Position numbers and translations under genes: made by a program
Assembly: GCF_029542085.1 (NCBI RefSeq)
Contig: NZ_CP107036.1
Coordinates: 4,774,001-4,838,000, forward strand
Direction: 5' to 3'
Source of the DNA: Sphingobacterium sp. ML3W
GTDB lineage: Bacteria; Bacteroidota; Bacteroidia; Sphingobacteriales; Sphingobacteriaceae
DNA length: 64,000 nt
Part shown: piece by piece, positions 43,440-52,496 of the stretch
How positions within the stretch are numbered: the first letter of the stretch is position 1
How the letters are laid out: every line of letters starts with the position of its first letter
Notes under the pieces: generated by a model
Databases searched by the model: none
What the model saw: only the letters and a program-made list of their open reading frames with translations
What the model was told of the DNA's origin: nothing

Positions 43440-43522
43440 GTATTCCGATTTTATGCTGTAAATTAATGCTTTGAATGAGAACCGATCGTGATAACGAGCG
43501 GTGTAAATTAAGTCACAGAAAG

Positions 43523-44491
43523 ATGCGAATTACCATTTTAGATGACTATCAAGATGCTGTCCGACAGTTGGATTGTTTCAAAATACTTGATGGTCACGAT
43601 GTTCAGATATTGAAACAATCCTATATAGATCCGGCTCTTCTGGCCGAAAAGCTTGAAAATACAGAGGCGTTGGTGTTGATTAGAGAACGAACGAAAATCT
43701 CTGCTGATCTGCTCAATAGGCTTCCAACTCTCCAGCTTATCAGTCAAACCGGTAAAATTTCCAACCACCTTGATCTGGAGAGCTGTACTGCTTATCAGGT
43801 TGCTGTCGCAGAAAGTATGGGATCGCCGATTGCACCTGCCGAGCTTACCTGGTTATTAATTATGAGTGGTTTACGGAAGCTGCCGCAAGCGATTACAGCG
43901 ATGAAAGCGGGGCAATGGCAGACGAATATTGGCCAAGCTGTGGCCGGGAAGACGATAGGTATATGGAGCTACGGAAAGATCGGGCGCCGGGTTGCGCAGT
44001 ATGCCAAGGCCTTTGGTGCGGAGGTGATTGTGTGGGGTAGCGAAAGTTCCCGGGAAGAGGCAGTGAAAGACGGATTCTTAGCCGCGTCTAGTAAGTCGGA
44101 TTTCTTTCATTTTGCTGATGTCGTATCATTACATCTAAGATTGGTTCCGGAAACCCGGGGTATAGTAAAGTTGGAAGATCTACGTTCCATGAAACCATCC
44201 GCGCTATTCGTAAATACTTCGCGTGCGGAATTGGTTGAACAAAATGCACTTCTGGATGCTTTGAAAAGCGGAACTCCTGGCGCTGCAGCAGTGGACGTTT
44301 ACGAGACAGAGCCTATTACAGACTCCAATTATCCATTGTTGCAGATGCCGAATGTGATTTGCACACCCCATTTGGGCTACGTTGAAGAAAATGGCTACGA
44401 GCAGCTATTTAAGTTGGCTTTTGAGAATATTGTTGCTTTCGCACAAGGAGCCCCACAGCATATTGCCAATCCGGAGGTGTTGGAGGACTAA
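43523..44491 (+). CDS. D-2-hydroxyacid dehydrogenase family protein
   Basis: 322 residues. The NAD-binding domain has GIWSYGKIGRRVAQY at about 145-160; compared with the family GIxGxGxIG, one Gly is replaced by Ser. The catalytic set is present: Arg in NTSRAELV, Glu in VDVYETEP and His in CTPHLGY. It may act as a hydroxypyruvate, phosphoglycerate or other 2-oxoacid reductase; the substrate is not readable. The ATG at 43523 is preferred to one at 43475. The PLP enzyme gene follows after 23 bases. Confidence 0.92.
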   Translation: MRITILDDYQDAVRQLDCFKILDGHDVQILKQSYIDPALLAEKLENTEALVLIRERTKISADLLNRLPTLQLISQTGKISNHLDLESCTAYQVAVAESMGSPIAPAELTWLLIMSGLRKLPQAITAMKAGQWQTNIGQAVAGKTIGIWSYGKIGRRVAQYAKAFGAEVIVWGSESSREEAVKDGFLAASSKSDFFHFADVVSLHLRLVPETRGIVKLEDLRSMKPSALFVNTSRAELVEQNALLDALKSGTPGAAAVDVYETEPITDSNYPLLQMPNVICTPHLGYVEENGYEQLFKLAFENIVAFAQGAPQHIANPEVLED

Positions 44492-44514
44492 GTATATCAC
44501 CCCTAAATATTTAA

Positions 44515-45561
44515 ATGAAGAATTTTACAAAACTTGATCAGCCTACTGCACGATGCATCTATTTGGATGGAAAGGAATACCTTTTTTTTGGAGGAACTTC
44601 CTATTTAGGGTTGGCGACCGATAATGAATATATCGAACTTTTCATCGAAGGGTTAAGGCGTTATGGTGTTAATAATGGCACTTCTCGAAATAACAATGTT
44701 CAGCAGGCTATATTTGACCAAGCTGAGGAATATGCGGCCCAGCGATTTGGATTTGAGTCTGGATTATTGCTGTCAAGCGGTTACTTGGCGACTCAATTTG
44801 TTGTCAAAACGTTATCACAAGAGGGAGAATTGCTTTATGCGCCTGCTAGCCATCCTTCCTTGTGGCTTGACGCAAACCCTGGCATAATAGGGGCTTTTAG
44901 GGATTGGTGCTTGCGTACTGTCGATTATATCAATCAATCCAAAGAAACATCTTTTGTTATTGTTAGCAATAGCCTGGATAACATGACTCCTGAAAGATAT
45001 GATTTCTCTGTCTTTGATGGAATTTCGGCAACTAAAAGGGTCACCCTTTTGTTGGATGATTCTCACGGGATCGGTGTGCTGCATGAAAATAGCAGCTCAC
45101 TGGTGGAGCGTGATTTTGCAAGGGGAAATATGGAGTTGATTGTTGTTGCTTCTTTGGCAAAGGGCTTAGCGACAGACGCGGGCCTAATTTTGGCCCGCCA
45201 GAAACGGATAGCACAGCTGAAAAAATCAAACTTTTATACTGGAGCCTCCCCTAGTTCCCCCGCGAGTCTTTATGCTTTTGTAAATGGGGAGCAGATCTAT
45301 CGTAAGCAATTTGAAAAATTGCAGGCAAATATTCTTTATTTCGCATCCCTTTCACAAGGGGATTTAAATAGCATTGCTAATTTCCCCGTATTTTCTTCCA
45401 GTGATATTAGTCTCTATGAAAGGCTGATGGAAGCAAGTATATTGGTCTCTAGTTTTACTTATCCCCTTCCGACAGATCCATTATTGAATAGAATTGTTGT
45501 CAATGCACACCATACTCGGGAAGATTTGGAACGTATTGGTCAAGCAATTGGCATATCTTGA
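44515..45561 (+). CDS. PLP-dependent aminotransferase-fold enzyme (KBL/AONS-like)
   Basis: 348 residues, fold type I. The PLP lysine is K216 in VVASLAKGLATD, the pyridine-binding Asp is in LLLDDSHGIGVL, and GTSYLGLA near the N-terminus is the 2-amino-3-ketobutyrate/8-amino-7-oxononanoate synthase region. It is shorter than typical AONS (about 390 residues), and the usual GGTGSR is NNGTSRNN, so it is a divergent alpha-oxoamine synthase relative. Linked with the dehydrogenase by a 23-base gap. Confidence 0.88.
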   Translation: MKNFTKLDQPTARCIYLDGKEYLFFGGTSYLGLATDNEYIELFIEGLRRYGVNNGTSRNNNVQQAIFDQAEEYAAQRFGFESGLLLSSGYLATQFVVKTLSQEGELLYAPASHPSLWLDANPGIIGAFRDWCLRTVDYINQSKETSFVIVSNSLDNMTPERYDFSVFDGISATKRVTLLLDDSHGIGVLHENSSSLVERDFARGNMELIVVASLAKGLATDAGLILARQKRIAQLKKSNFYTGASPSSPASLYAFVNGEQIYRKQFEKLQANILYFASLSQGDLNSIANFPVFSSSDISLYERLMEASILVSSFTYPLPTDPLLNRIVVNAHHTREDLERIGQAIGIS

Positions 45562-45741
45562 TTTTTTTATGACATCCAATGAATCAACTTGTTGTAAATT
45601 AGGAAATTGTTGTTAATTTTGGAATTTATTTAGCGGTTTGTTCGATGTGAAATCTCGTTAATTGATTGTAAATGTTTGGCTTTTGGAAGCTTATTTATCA
45701 AAAAAGTGTTTAAATAATTTCCATTCCTCATTTTAAAACAA

Positions 45742-45749
45742 TACTTTTG
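45742..45749 (+). promoter_or_regulatory. -7 element TACTTTTG upstream of HU
   Basis: Exact TAnnTTTG match, placing the start of the message about 55 bases before the HU ATG. No clear -33 TTG. Confidence 0.5.
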
Positions 45750-45808
45750 CATCCCCAAACATTAGTTGGCTTAAGGGTTGAAAAATAAATAATTACAGTA
45801 AAATAGAT

Positions 45809-46093
45809 ATGACTAAAGCAGAAATTATTGCAGAAATCTCTAACAAAACTGGCTTAGAGAAGGTAGATGTTCAAGAGACCGTAGAGGCGTTCTTCAAAGT
45901 TGTCAAAAACGCAATGATCGGAGGAGAAAATGTATATGTAAGAGGTTTTGGTAGCTTCGTAGTCAAAAAAAGAGCTGAGAAGACTGCAAGAAACATTTCA
46001 AAAAATACAGCAATCATTATTCCAGAGCACTTTGTTCCTAGCTTCAAGCCAGCTAAAATTTTCGTTGAGAAAGTAAAAAACGGCAATAAATAA
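45809..46093 (+). CDS. HU-family DNA-binding protein
   Basis: 94-residue nucleoid protein that bends DNA as a dimer. N-terminal helices MTKAEIIAEISNKTGLEK and the arm motif VRGFGSFVVKKRAEKTARNI are those of HU; the usual RNPxT at the arm tip is here SKNTAIIIPEHFVPSFKP, a spelling common in Bacteroidota. It is followed after 17 bases by the TPR gene. Confidence 0.95.
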   Translation: MTKAEIIAEISNKTGLEKVDVQETVEAFFKVVKNAMIGGENVYVRGFGSFVVKKRAEKTARNISKNTAIIIPEHFVPSFKPAKIFVEKVKNGNK

Positions 46094-46110
46094 TCTTAAA
46101 ATAGATTAAA

Positions 46111-46947
46111 ATGGCAAAAACCAAACAAATAATAGTCATAGGAGCAGTAGTAGCCTTGGTTGCTGTGCTATTTGCGCAGCCTATTAAAGGTTTGGTGGAC
46201 AAAGAAAAACAAACTGCTGCAGCATCTGAATCGAAACCTTCCAATGAAGTAAACTTGGAAAATATCTCTTCGATGACAAAACAAGGTTTAGATGCTAGTT
46301 TAGTCAAAGAAATTTCCGATATTGAGGCCCAGGTTGCAAAAGCTTCCGGTGAAGATAAGATAAAGCTGTTGCAACAGTTGGCAAATAAGTGGGACGATGT
46401 CGCAAAACCAGCCCCTCAGGCATTTGTGTATGAGGAAATGGCAAAGGTTTCTCCTCAATTTGAATATTGGTTGAAAGCGGGTAATGCTTATCGTGCTGCT
46501 TATACTAATTTGCAAGATTCTACTTTGGCTCAAGCTCTTAATCAGAATGCAATTCATGCGTATGAGGCGGCGCTAAAAGCTAATTCAAGTAGTCTTGATG
46601 CAAAAACAGGATTAGGTGCCGCAATGGTATCAGGAACAAACAATCCAATGGCAGGTATTGCTTTATTGCGTGAAGTTGTTGCTGCTGATCCGAAAAACTT
46701 AGAAGCGAATAAAACTTTGGGATTGTTTTCATTACAGTCCCGTCAGTTTGACAAAGCCATCGAGCGTTTTAAGACCGTTATCGATCAAAAACCCGATGCA
46801 GAGTCATACTTTTACTTAGCCACAGGCTATGAAAATATTGGGATGAAAAAAGAGGCCGTAACTGCTTTTCAAAAAAGTAAAGAGTTGGCAGCTGATCCGT
46901 CCCTATCACAATTCATCGACCGTAAGATCGGGGAATTGAGCAAGTAA
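46111..46947 (+). CDS. Membrane-anchored TPR protein
   Basis: 278 residues. One N-terminal membrane helix (about 6-26, IIVIGAVVALVAVLFAQPI) acts as a signal anchor. The periplasmic part has a linker and at least three tetratricopeptide repeats from about 120 on (AIHAYEAALKANSSSLDAKTGLG, ANKTLGLFSLQSRQFDKAIERFK, SYFYLATGYENIGMKKEAVTAF). Likely a scaffold for an envelope complex; no enzymatic motif. Confidence 0.88.
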   Translation: MAKTKQIIVIGAVVALVAVLFAQPIKGLVDKEKQTAAASESKPSNEVNLENISSMTKQGLDASLVKEISDIEAQVAKASGEDKIKLLQQLANKWDDVAKPAPQAFVYEEMAKVSPQFEYWLKAGNAYRAAYTNLQDSTLAQALNQNAIHAYEAALKANSSSLDAKTGLGAAMVSGTNNPMAGIALLREVVAADPKNLEANKTLGLFSLQSRQFDKAIERFKTVIDQKPDAESYFYLATGYENIGMKKEAVTAFQKSKELAADPSLSQFIDRKIGELSK

Positions 46948-46984
46948 TTAATTTATTATTTTATAATCATTAAAAAATTTAGCT

Positions 46985-47074
46985 ATGCCAAGCGGAAAAA
47001 AAAGAAAAAGACACAAGATGGCTACTCACAAACGTAAAAAACGTTTAAGAAAAAATAGACACAAGAAAAAATAG
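46985..47074 (+). CDS. AURKAIP1/COX24-domain (mS38/bS22-like) micro-protein
   Basis: 29 residues: MPSGKKRKRHKMATHKRKKR and then LRKNRHKKK. More than half are Lys or Arg, and the KxRHKMxxHKRKKRLRKNRHKKK pattern is the AURKAIP1/COX24 domain of small ribosomal proteins related to mitochondrial mS38 and mycobacterial bS22. It is conserved in Bacteroidota and probably sits at the decoding-site rRNA. It lies between HU/TPR and RNase E/G, a neighbourhood fitting translation and RNA decay. Confidence 0.9.
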   Translation: MPSGKKRKRHKMATHKRKKRLRKNRHKKK

Positions 47075-47128
47075 TCTTGTGTTAAGCTTTTAAACATCTT
47101 GGCCCATCTTGCTGAGATAGCTTTACGA

Positions 47129-47171
47129 AACGATCTACATGTCTTTAATGGGTGTGTAGATTGTTTTTTTC
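47129..47171 (+). terminator. Terminator after the mS38-like gene
   Basis: Stem AACGATCTACA / TGTAGATTGTT (one G-T pair) followed by T7, upstream of the RNase E/G gene. Confidence 0.75.
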
Positions 47172-47251
47172 GTAACAACGTTCTTTAAATGTTTAATCGG
47201 ATACCAAAAATTGCGATAGGATATTGCATAGGTATCAAAAATGAGTAGCTT

Positions 47252-48805
47252 TTGGTAAAGGAATTAATTATCGATTCAACTCCTGATAAAGGGGTAACTA
47301 TTGCTTTACTACAAGACAAGCAGCTTGTTGAACTTAACCGTGAACCCGCAAATAACAATTTCGCTGTCGGAGATATTTATCTTGGACGTATCAAGCGGAT
47401 TATGCCAGGGCTGAATGCGGCTTTCGTAGATGTAGGCTACGAAAAGGATGCTTTTCTACATTATCTAGATTTGGGTCCACAAGTTCAATCTTTGCTAAAG
47501 CTTACGCGTATAGTAAAGAATGGCAGTTATCAAGAGAAACTGCTCAATAGTTTAAAACTTGAAAAGGATATCGATAAAGCTGGTAAGATCTCTGATGTCT
47601 TGAGCAAAAATATGCTCGTGCCAGTACAAATCGCCAAAGAACCCATTTCAACAAAAGGACCTCGTCTGAGTTCAGACCTTTCAATTGCAGGTCGTTTTGT
47701 CGTTTTGGTACCTTTCTCAAGTACTGTTTCCATTTCCAAGCGTATCAAAGGTAGTAATGAGCGCAACCGCCTCAAAAAGATTGTCGAAGGAATTAAACCA
47801 GCTAATTTTGGTGTAATTATCCGTACGGTCTCTGAAGGAAAGGGTGTTGAAGAACTACAACGAGACTTACTGGACCTGATCTCAAAATGGGAGCTATTTA
47901 CCAAACGTCTTCGTAATGCTGAACCACCACAAAAGGTTCTCGGCGAAATGGATCGTGCATCCACGATTCTCCGGGATATCCTAACGGATGAGTTTTCGCA
48001 TATTTATGTTAATGATCCTTCGATCTTCGAAGAAACAAAATCATATATACACGATATATCTCCAGATTTGGAGAAAATTGTAAAACTTTACAAACATAAA
48101 GAACCAATTTTCGACCATTTTGGTGTTGAAAAGCAAATCAAGGCAGCTTTTGGCAAAACTGTTACATTGCCCGGTGGTGCGTATCTCGTTATCGAGCATA
48201 CCGAAGCCCTACATGTAATTGATGTCAATAGCGGTAACCGTTCTGCCAATAAGGAGAATCAGGAAGATAATGCATTGCTGGTCAATATGGAAGCAGCAAA
48301 AGAAATCGCGCGGCAACTGCGTTTGCGTGATATGGGGGGAATTGTAGTCATCGATTTTATCGATATGCACAAGCCTAATCATCGAAAAGAGTTGTATACG
48401 TTCTTAAAAGAATGTATGGTGTCGGACAGAGCGAGACATACGATTTTGCCACCAAGTAAATTTGGGCTAGTGCAGATCACCCGTCAACGTGTAAGACCTG
48501 AAATGAATATTGTCACAAACGAGAAATGTCCGGCTTGTGATGGTACAGGTGAAATCCGATCAAGTATTGTCCTGATGGATGATATTGAAAATAATTTGAG
48601 TTTTATTCTTCAAGAACAGAATGAGAAAAAGGTGACCTTATGTGTTCACCCATACATAGACGCTTACATTAAGTCTGGCTTGATTTCTAAAAGAATGAAA
48701 TGGTTTATGAAGTACGGTAAATGGATTAAAGTAAATCCAATGACGTCATATTACCTAACTGAATTCCACTTCTTCAATGCGAAAGATGAGGAAATCAAGT
48801 TATAA
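47252..48805 (+). CDS. Ribonuclease E/G family protein
   Basis: 517-residue endoribonuclease of RNase G size, acting in mRNA decay and rRNA maturation. It starts with TTG at 47252 (MVKELIIDSTPDKGVTIALL); no ATG fits the conserved start. An S1 domain (about 38-125, GDIYLGRIKRIMPGLNAAFVDVG) has a family insertion, the catalytic acids are in HVIDVNSGN and VIDFIDM, and the Zn-link is KCPACDGTGE (CxxC) for dimerisation. There is no RNase E-like scaffold tail. Confidence 0.95.
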   Translation: MVKELIIDSTPDKGVTIALLQDKQLVELNREPANNNFAVGDIYLGRIKRIMPGLNAAFVDVGYEKDAFLHYLDLGPQVQSLLKLTRIVKNGSYQEKLLNSLKLEKDIDKAGKISDVLSKNMLVPVQIAKEPISTKGPRLSSDLSIAGRFVVLVPFSSTVSISKRIKGSNERNRLKKIVEGIKPANFGVIIRTVSEGKGVEELQRDLLDLISKWELFTKRLRNAEPPQKVLGEMDRASTILRDILTDEFSHIYVNDPSIFEETKSYIHDISPDLEKIVKLYKHKEPIFDHFGVEKQIKAAFGKTVTLPGGAYLVIEHTEALHVIDVNSGNRSANKENQEDNALLVNMEAAKEIARQLRLRDMGGIVVIDFIDMHKPNHRKELYTFLKECMVSDRARHTILPPSKFGLVQITRQRVRPEMNIVTNEKCPACDGTGEIRSSIVLMDDIENNLSFILQEQNEKKVTLCVHPYIDAYIKSGLISKRMKWFMKYGKWIKVNPMTSYYLTEFHFFNAKDEEIKL

Positions 48806-48821
48806 TAGAAAGAGATTAACG

Positions 48822-48854
48822 AAAAGGGTTAGTAGCAATACTAGCCCTTTTTTG
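48822..48854 (+). terminator. Terminator of RNase E/G
   Basis: Stem AAAAGGGTTAGTA / TACTAGCCCTTTT with short loop followed by T6, between convergent genes. Confidence 0.85.
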
Positions 48855-48855
48855 T

Positions 48856-49755
48856 TTATATCCAATGAATCTTGATCCCATCTTTTTCCATTTTCCGGAA
48901 GTACGTCATTTGACGTTTGGCATAACGATGTATTTCTGTTTCTAACTTTGTGAAGAAGGAAGCGTAGTTCAACTGTCCAAGGAGATAAAAAGAAGCATAT
49001 TTATATTCTAGTCCATAATATTGTAATTGCTCATGGGAAATCCCCTCGGCTAATAATTGTTCGACTTCTTGCAGAAAGCCGTTTTCTATTCGCCCATTTA
49101 GTCTCTTACTGATGCTTGATCTTCTTTTTTCAAGAGGCGGATTTAGTCCAATAACAAGAGTCTCAGGAGCTTGCTGCTCGGGTTTGAAGCCTGGATTTTG
49201 TCTGAGAAACTCTAGTATCTCGATGGCGCGGATGATGCGTTTATTGGTAGAATGATCTATCTGGAAGTCCAAGGGACATGTGTAAGCATTTACCCGTTCC
49301 ACTAATTCTGATTTAGTCTGGTCCGAGAGCGCTTCTTTGAATCCTTCGATGCTCGGAATCAGTGCATAGGGAGCTCGTTGGATAACGCTTTGCAAGTATA
49401 AACCCGTCCCGCCGCATAAGATTGTATGTTTGCCTTTTTTTAAAATGGATTGATAGGCCTGATTGAAATCAGTGATAAAATTTCCAAGATTGTATTTTGC
49501 GCCGGGTTCTTGTATATCGATAAGATGATATAGAATGTCTTGATATTCAGTAAGGTCTTTTCCGGTGCCGATATCCATACGTCTGTAAATTTGCCGGGAA
49601 TCCGCACTTATAATTTCGGCATCAATTTGTTGGGCAAGTTGTACTGCCAGTTTGGTTTTTCCTGAGGCTGTTGGTCCCAAAATAACGATTACTTTCTCTT
49701 TTGGAACAGTTGCCCGCTCCAAAAGAGAAAGTATATGTTCTAATCTGTCTATCAC
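48856..49755 (-). CDS. miaA: tRNA dimethylallyltransferase
   Basis: 299 residues. It transfers dimethylallyl to A37 of tRNAs reading UNN codons. The P-loop GPTASGKTKLA is at 27-37, the DSRQIYRRMDIGTGK segment and CGGTGLYLQSV are characteristic, and the C-terminal YAKRQMTYFRKM is the tRNA-binding end. Its ATG overlaps the stop of the oxidoreductase gene upstream by four bases. Confidence 0.97.
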   Translation of the reverse strand: MIDRLEHILSLLERATVPKEKVIVILGPTASGKTKLAVQLAQQIDAEIISADSRQIYRRMDIGTGKDLTEYQDILYHLIDIQEPGAKYNLGNFITDFNQAYQSILKKGKHTILCGGTGLYLQSVIQRAPYALIPSIEGFKEALSDQTKSELVERVNAYTCPLDFQIDHSTNKRIIRAIEILEFLRQNPGFKPEQQAPETLVIGLNPPLEKRRSSISKRLNGRIENGFLQEVEQLLAEGISHEQLQYYGLEYKYASFYLLGQLNYASFFTKLETEIHRYAKRQMTYFRKMEKDGIKIHWI

Positions 49756-50924
49756 ACGACAAATTTAGTCCATTTTTCTGTTCCTTCGTTATTTTTTACA
49801 ACAGTATCAATAAAAGTCATACCTCTTACACCATCGTAGACAGTTGGAAAATCTTGTTCTTCAGCTGTTGGGGTTCTACCTTCTCGTTTTGCGCTGACAG
49901 TTAACGTAAAGTTGCGATAAATGTTTGCAAAGGACTCCAATAAACCCTCTGGGTGACCTGCAGGGATACGTGTATTATGTGTAGCAAAAGAACTCAATGT
50001 ATATGGAGCTGCATAAGCATTTCCTGTACGGTACAATTGGCGAGGCTGATCCAGCATTTTGATGATCAGGTTGTTGGGGTCTTCGTTGGCCCACTCTAGC
50101 CCTCCTTTTTCACCATAAATACGGATACGGACTGCGTTCTCCTCTCCTGCTGAGATCTGTGATGCCATTAATACACCTTTTGCGCCATTTTCAAAACGTA
50201 ACAATACCGAACCATCATCATCCAATAAACGGCCTTCAACAAATGTTGTCAAATCAGCACATAATTCTTCGATTTTTAATCCTGAAACATATTCCGCAAG
50301 ATGAGCCGCATGGGTACCGATATCCCCCATTACCAAAGATTTGCCTGAGCGTTTTGGGTCTGCGCGCCAGGCAGCACCTGCATTGCCCTCACGTTCGGTT
50401 AAACGGCTTAACCATCCCTGTGGATATTCAACAACAATTTTTCTTATTTTACCAAAGTGGCCTTCTTTCACCATTGCTTTGGCCTGTTTTACCATTGGAT
50501 ACCCCGAATAGGTATGTGTCAAACATAGGGTACGACCTGTGCGCTCTACAGTCTCCTGTAACTCTTTTGCTTCTTCAACGGATACAGTCATAGGTTTTTC
50601 AACGACAACATCGAAACCTTTTTCCAAGGCTAATTTAGCTGGGGCAAAATGTAGAAAGTTAGGAGTAACAATAGTTACAAAATCCATGCGTTCTCCATCA
50701 GGAAGCAAAGATTCTTTCTCGATCATCTCTTCGTAGGTTAAATAGACACGCTCGGGAGCTACAAATAAGTCTTCTCCAGATTGTTTTGAAATCTGTGGAT
50801 CGATGCTAAATGCACCACAAACCAACTCAATCTTGCCATCCATAAAAGCGGCGATGCGGTGTACAGCTCCAATAAAGGCGTCATTTCCGCCTCCGACCAT
50901 ACCCATGCGAAGTTTTCTCTTCAT
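49752..50924 (-). CDS. Gfo/Idh/MocA family oxidoreductase
   Basis: 390 residues. N-terminal Rossmann domain with GMVGGGNDAFIGAVH and the conserved EKP in DVVVEKPMTVS, plus a C-terminal alpha/beta domain with DIGTHAAHLAEYVSG carrying the catalytic Asp/His. There is no export signal, so it works in the cytoplasm on a sugar or inositol-like substrate with NAD(P). Translationally coupled to miaA through ATGA, which is unlikely to reflect a common pathway. Confidence 0.93.
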   Translation of the reverse strand: MKRKLRMGMVGGGNDAFIGAVHRIAAFMDGKIELVCGAFSIDPQISKQSGEDLFVAPERVYLTYEEMIEKESLLPDGERMDFVTIVTPNFLHFAPAKLALEKGFDVVVEKPMTVSVEEAKELQETVERTGRTLCLTHTYSGYPMVKQAKAMVKEGHFGKIRKIVVEYPQGWLSRLTEREGNAGAAWRADPKRSGKSLVMGDIGTHAAHLAEYVSGLKIEELCADLTTFVEGRLLDDDGSVLLRFENGAKGVLMASQISAGEENAVRIRIYGEKGGLEWANEDPNNLIIKMLDQPRQLYRTGNAYAAPYTLSSFATHNTRIPAGHPEGLLESFANIYRNFTLTVSAKREGRTPTAEEQDFPTVYDGVRGMTFIDTVVKNNEGTEKWTKFVV

Positions 50925-50991
50925 AACGTTATTATTTTTGATTATTTATTTTTTTTCAAACTATTACAGTGTACAATATACACAATTTAGC

Positions 50992-51771
50992 TTATTTTAT
51001 ATATAAAATCATCTTGATGCTTCCCATGTTTTCTTTTGGAAAGCCAATTGGGATTCGCTCCATTAATGCTTGTAGTTCTTCGTCGGAGCGATAGGTATAT
51101 CGATGTATTCCCGCTACCCAAAAGTTAATAGGTGTCGTAATTTCTTTTGTTGTAAAACCGATCTTTTCCAACGAGGAATGTTGACTCCAATCCCGGTCGG
51201 TATATGTCATGATATCCCCCGGCTGGAAATCTTTAGCGAATGCGGTGATTAATTTGCTTAGCCCGCCGATCACGTTATAACCAGATTTATTGCAAAAGCG
51301 CAATAATTCAAAGGAGCGATATTCTTCTCTTTTATCATTCATACGGCGCCCACCAGAAAATACAGCAACGGAAACGAGTTCACCTTGATCATATAGTCCA
51401 TACCGATATTTTCCGGGGAGAGCTGTCTGCAGATGATGTTCCACGAGGAACTGTTGAGTTACTTTTTTATCAATGCGGGCAACGACAGTTTTCCGGGCAT
51501 AGATACGTCTATTATTCTTTGATTTAGCAACGATGCGCTGGACGATGAGATCGAATTTTAGCGCTAGTTGGTCTTCATCTATATGAATGCCATGTTCAGG
51601 GGTATGATAGCGTAAAAATCGCTCATTAGGGTAAATAAATATATTTTTTGTTATTTCAGTAGCGGTAATTTGTATAAATCCATCAAGTTCGATTAACGTT
51701 AGCTGTATTTCGAGATATCGTTCGAGGTCAATTTTGAGCCGAATAGCCAAGTCTTTAAAGGATGGAGTCAT
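50992..51771 (-). CDS. Unknown protein with GNAT-like C-terminal domain
   Basis: 259 residues, cytoplasmic. The N-terminal half (1-115) has no recognised motif. The C-terminal half reads FLVEHHLQTALPGKYRYGLYDQGELVSVAVFSGG, then RSFELLRFCNKSGYNVIGGLSKLI, TYTDRDWS and LEKIGF, the order seen in a GNAT-related domain that also accompanies some phage and homing-endonuclease genes. Acceptor unknown. Divergent from def. Confidence 0.75.
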   Translation of the reverse strand: MTPSFKDLAIRLKIDLERYLEIQLTLIELDGFIQITATEITKNIFIYPNERFLRYHTPEHGIHIDEDQLALKFDLIVQRIVAKSKNNRRIYARKTVVARIDKKVTQQFLVEHHLQTALPGKYRYGLYDQGELVSVAVFSGGRRMNDKREEYRSFELLRFCNKSGYNVIGGLSKLITAFAKDFQPGDIMTYTDRDWSQHSSLEKIGFTTKEITTPINFWVAGIHRYTYRSDEELQALMERIPIGFPKENMGSIKMILYIK

Positions 51772-51809
51772 AAGACAAAAGTAACTTTTATGGAAGTTTT
51801 GACGAAATA

Positions 51810-51838
51810 TTTGCTTTTAATAATTATCCGTACCTTTG
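51810..51838 (+). promoter_or_regulatory. Promoter of def (TTTG, 17-base spacer, TACCTTTG)
   Basis: TTTG at 51810-51813 and TACCTTTG at 51831-51838 with 17 bases between; the ATG follows 20 bases later. Confidence 0.65.
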
Positions 51839-51857
51839 TGCAAAATATAATAGTACT

Positions 51858-52439
51858 ATGAAACTTCCGATAGTGGCGTATGGCGACCCTGTATTGAGAA
51901 AGGTCGCTGAAGAAATAGATGAAGACTATCCCGATTTAAAAAAATTGATTGATGATATGTATGATACCATGTATGCCGCGCATGGTGTTGGGATTGCTGC
52001 ACCACAAGTGGGTCTGCCAATACGTATGTTTGTTATTGATGCGACACCGTTTGCGGAGGATGACGAAGAGAATAAAGAAATGCTTAAGTCTTTCAAAAGA
52101 GTTTTCATCAACCCGATTATGGTCGAAGAATCCGGTGAAAAATGGGCCTTTGGTGAAGGCTGCCTAAGTATACCAGATATTAACGAAGACGTGCTTCGTC
52201 ACAAAAATATTCGCATTAATTATTTGGATGAGAATTTTGAAGAACATGAAGTGGATCTAACTGGACTGGCTGCACGTGTCGTTCAACACGAATACGATCA
52301 TCTTGAAGGTAAATTGTTTACGGACAAACTAAGTACACTTAAGAAAACAATGTTGAAGAGCAAATTGGATGCGATTGCCAAAGGCAATATCCGAGTGAGT
52401 TATAAAATGAAATTCCCACAACAAAAGAAAAAGCGTTAG
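51858..52439 (+). CDS. def: Peptide deformylase
   Basis: 193-residue metalloenzyme removing the formyl group from nascent protein N-termini. All three PDF motifs are present: GVGIAAPQVG, EGCLSIP (metal Cys) and QHEYDHLEGK (metal His pair and catalytic Glu). There is a short insertion before motif 2 and a basic tail (PQQKKKR). The stop codon lies inside the left arm of the following terminator. Confidence 0.97.
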   Translation: MKLPIVAYGDPVLRKVAEEIDEDYPDLKKLIDDMYDTMYAAHGVGIAAPQVGLPIRMFVIDATPFAEDDEENKEMLKSFKRVFINPIMVEESGEKWAFGEGCLSIPDINEDVLRHKNIRINYLDENFEEHEVDLTGLAARVVQHEYDHLEGKLFTDKLSTLKKTMLKSKLDAIAKGNIRVSYKMKFPQQKKKR

Positions 52440-52466
52440 TCCATACTAACGCTTTTTCTTTTGTTG
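52421..52466. terminator. Bidirectional terminator overlapping the end of def
   Basis: Perfect 20-bp inverted repeat (52421-52440 and 52447-52466) with a six-base loop, centred on GCGTTAG/CTAACGC, with A-rich and T-rich flanks. It includes the last codons and stop of def and lies between convergent genes. Confidence 0.92.
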
Positions 52467-52496
52467 TTAACAGCAATAATTTCCAAATCTCACCTA

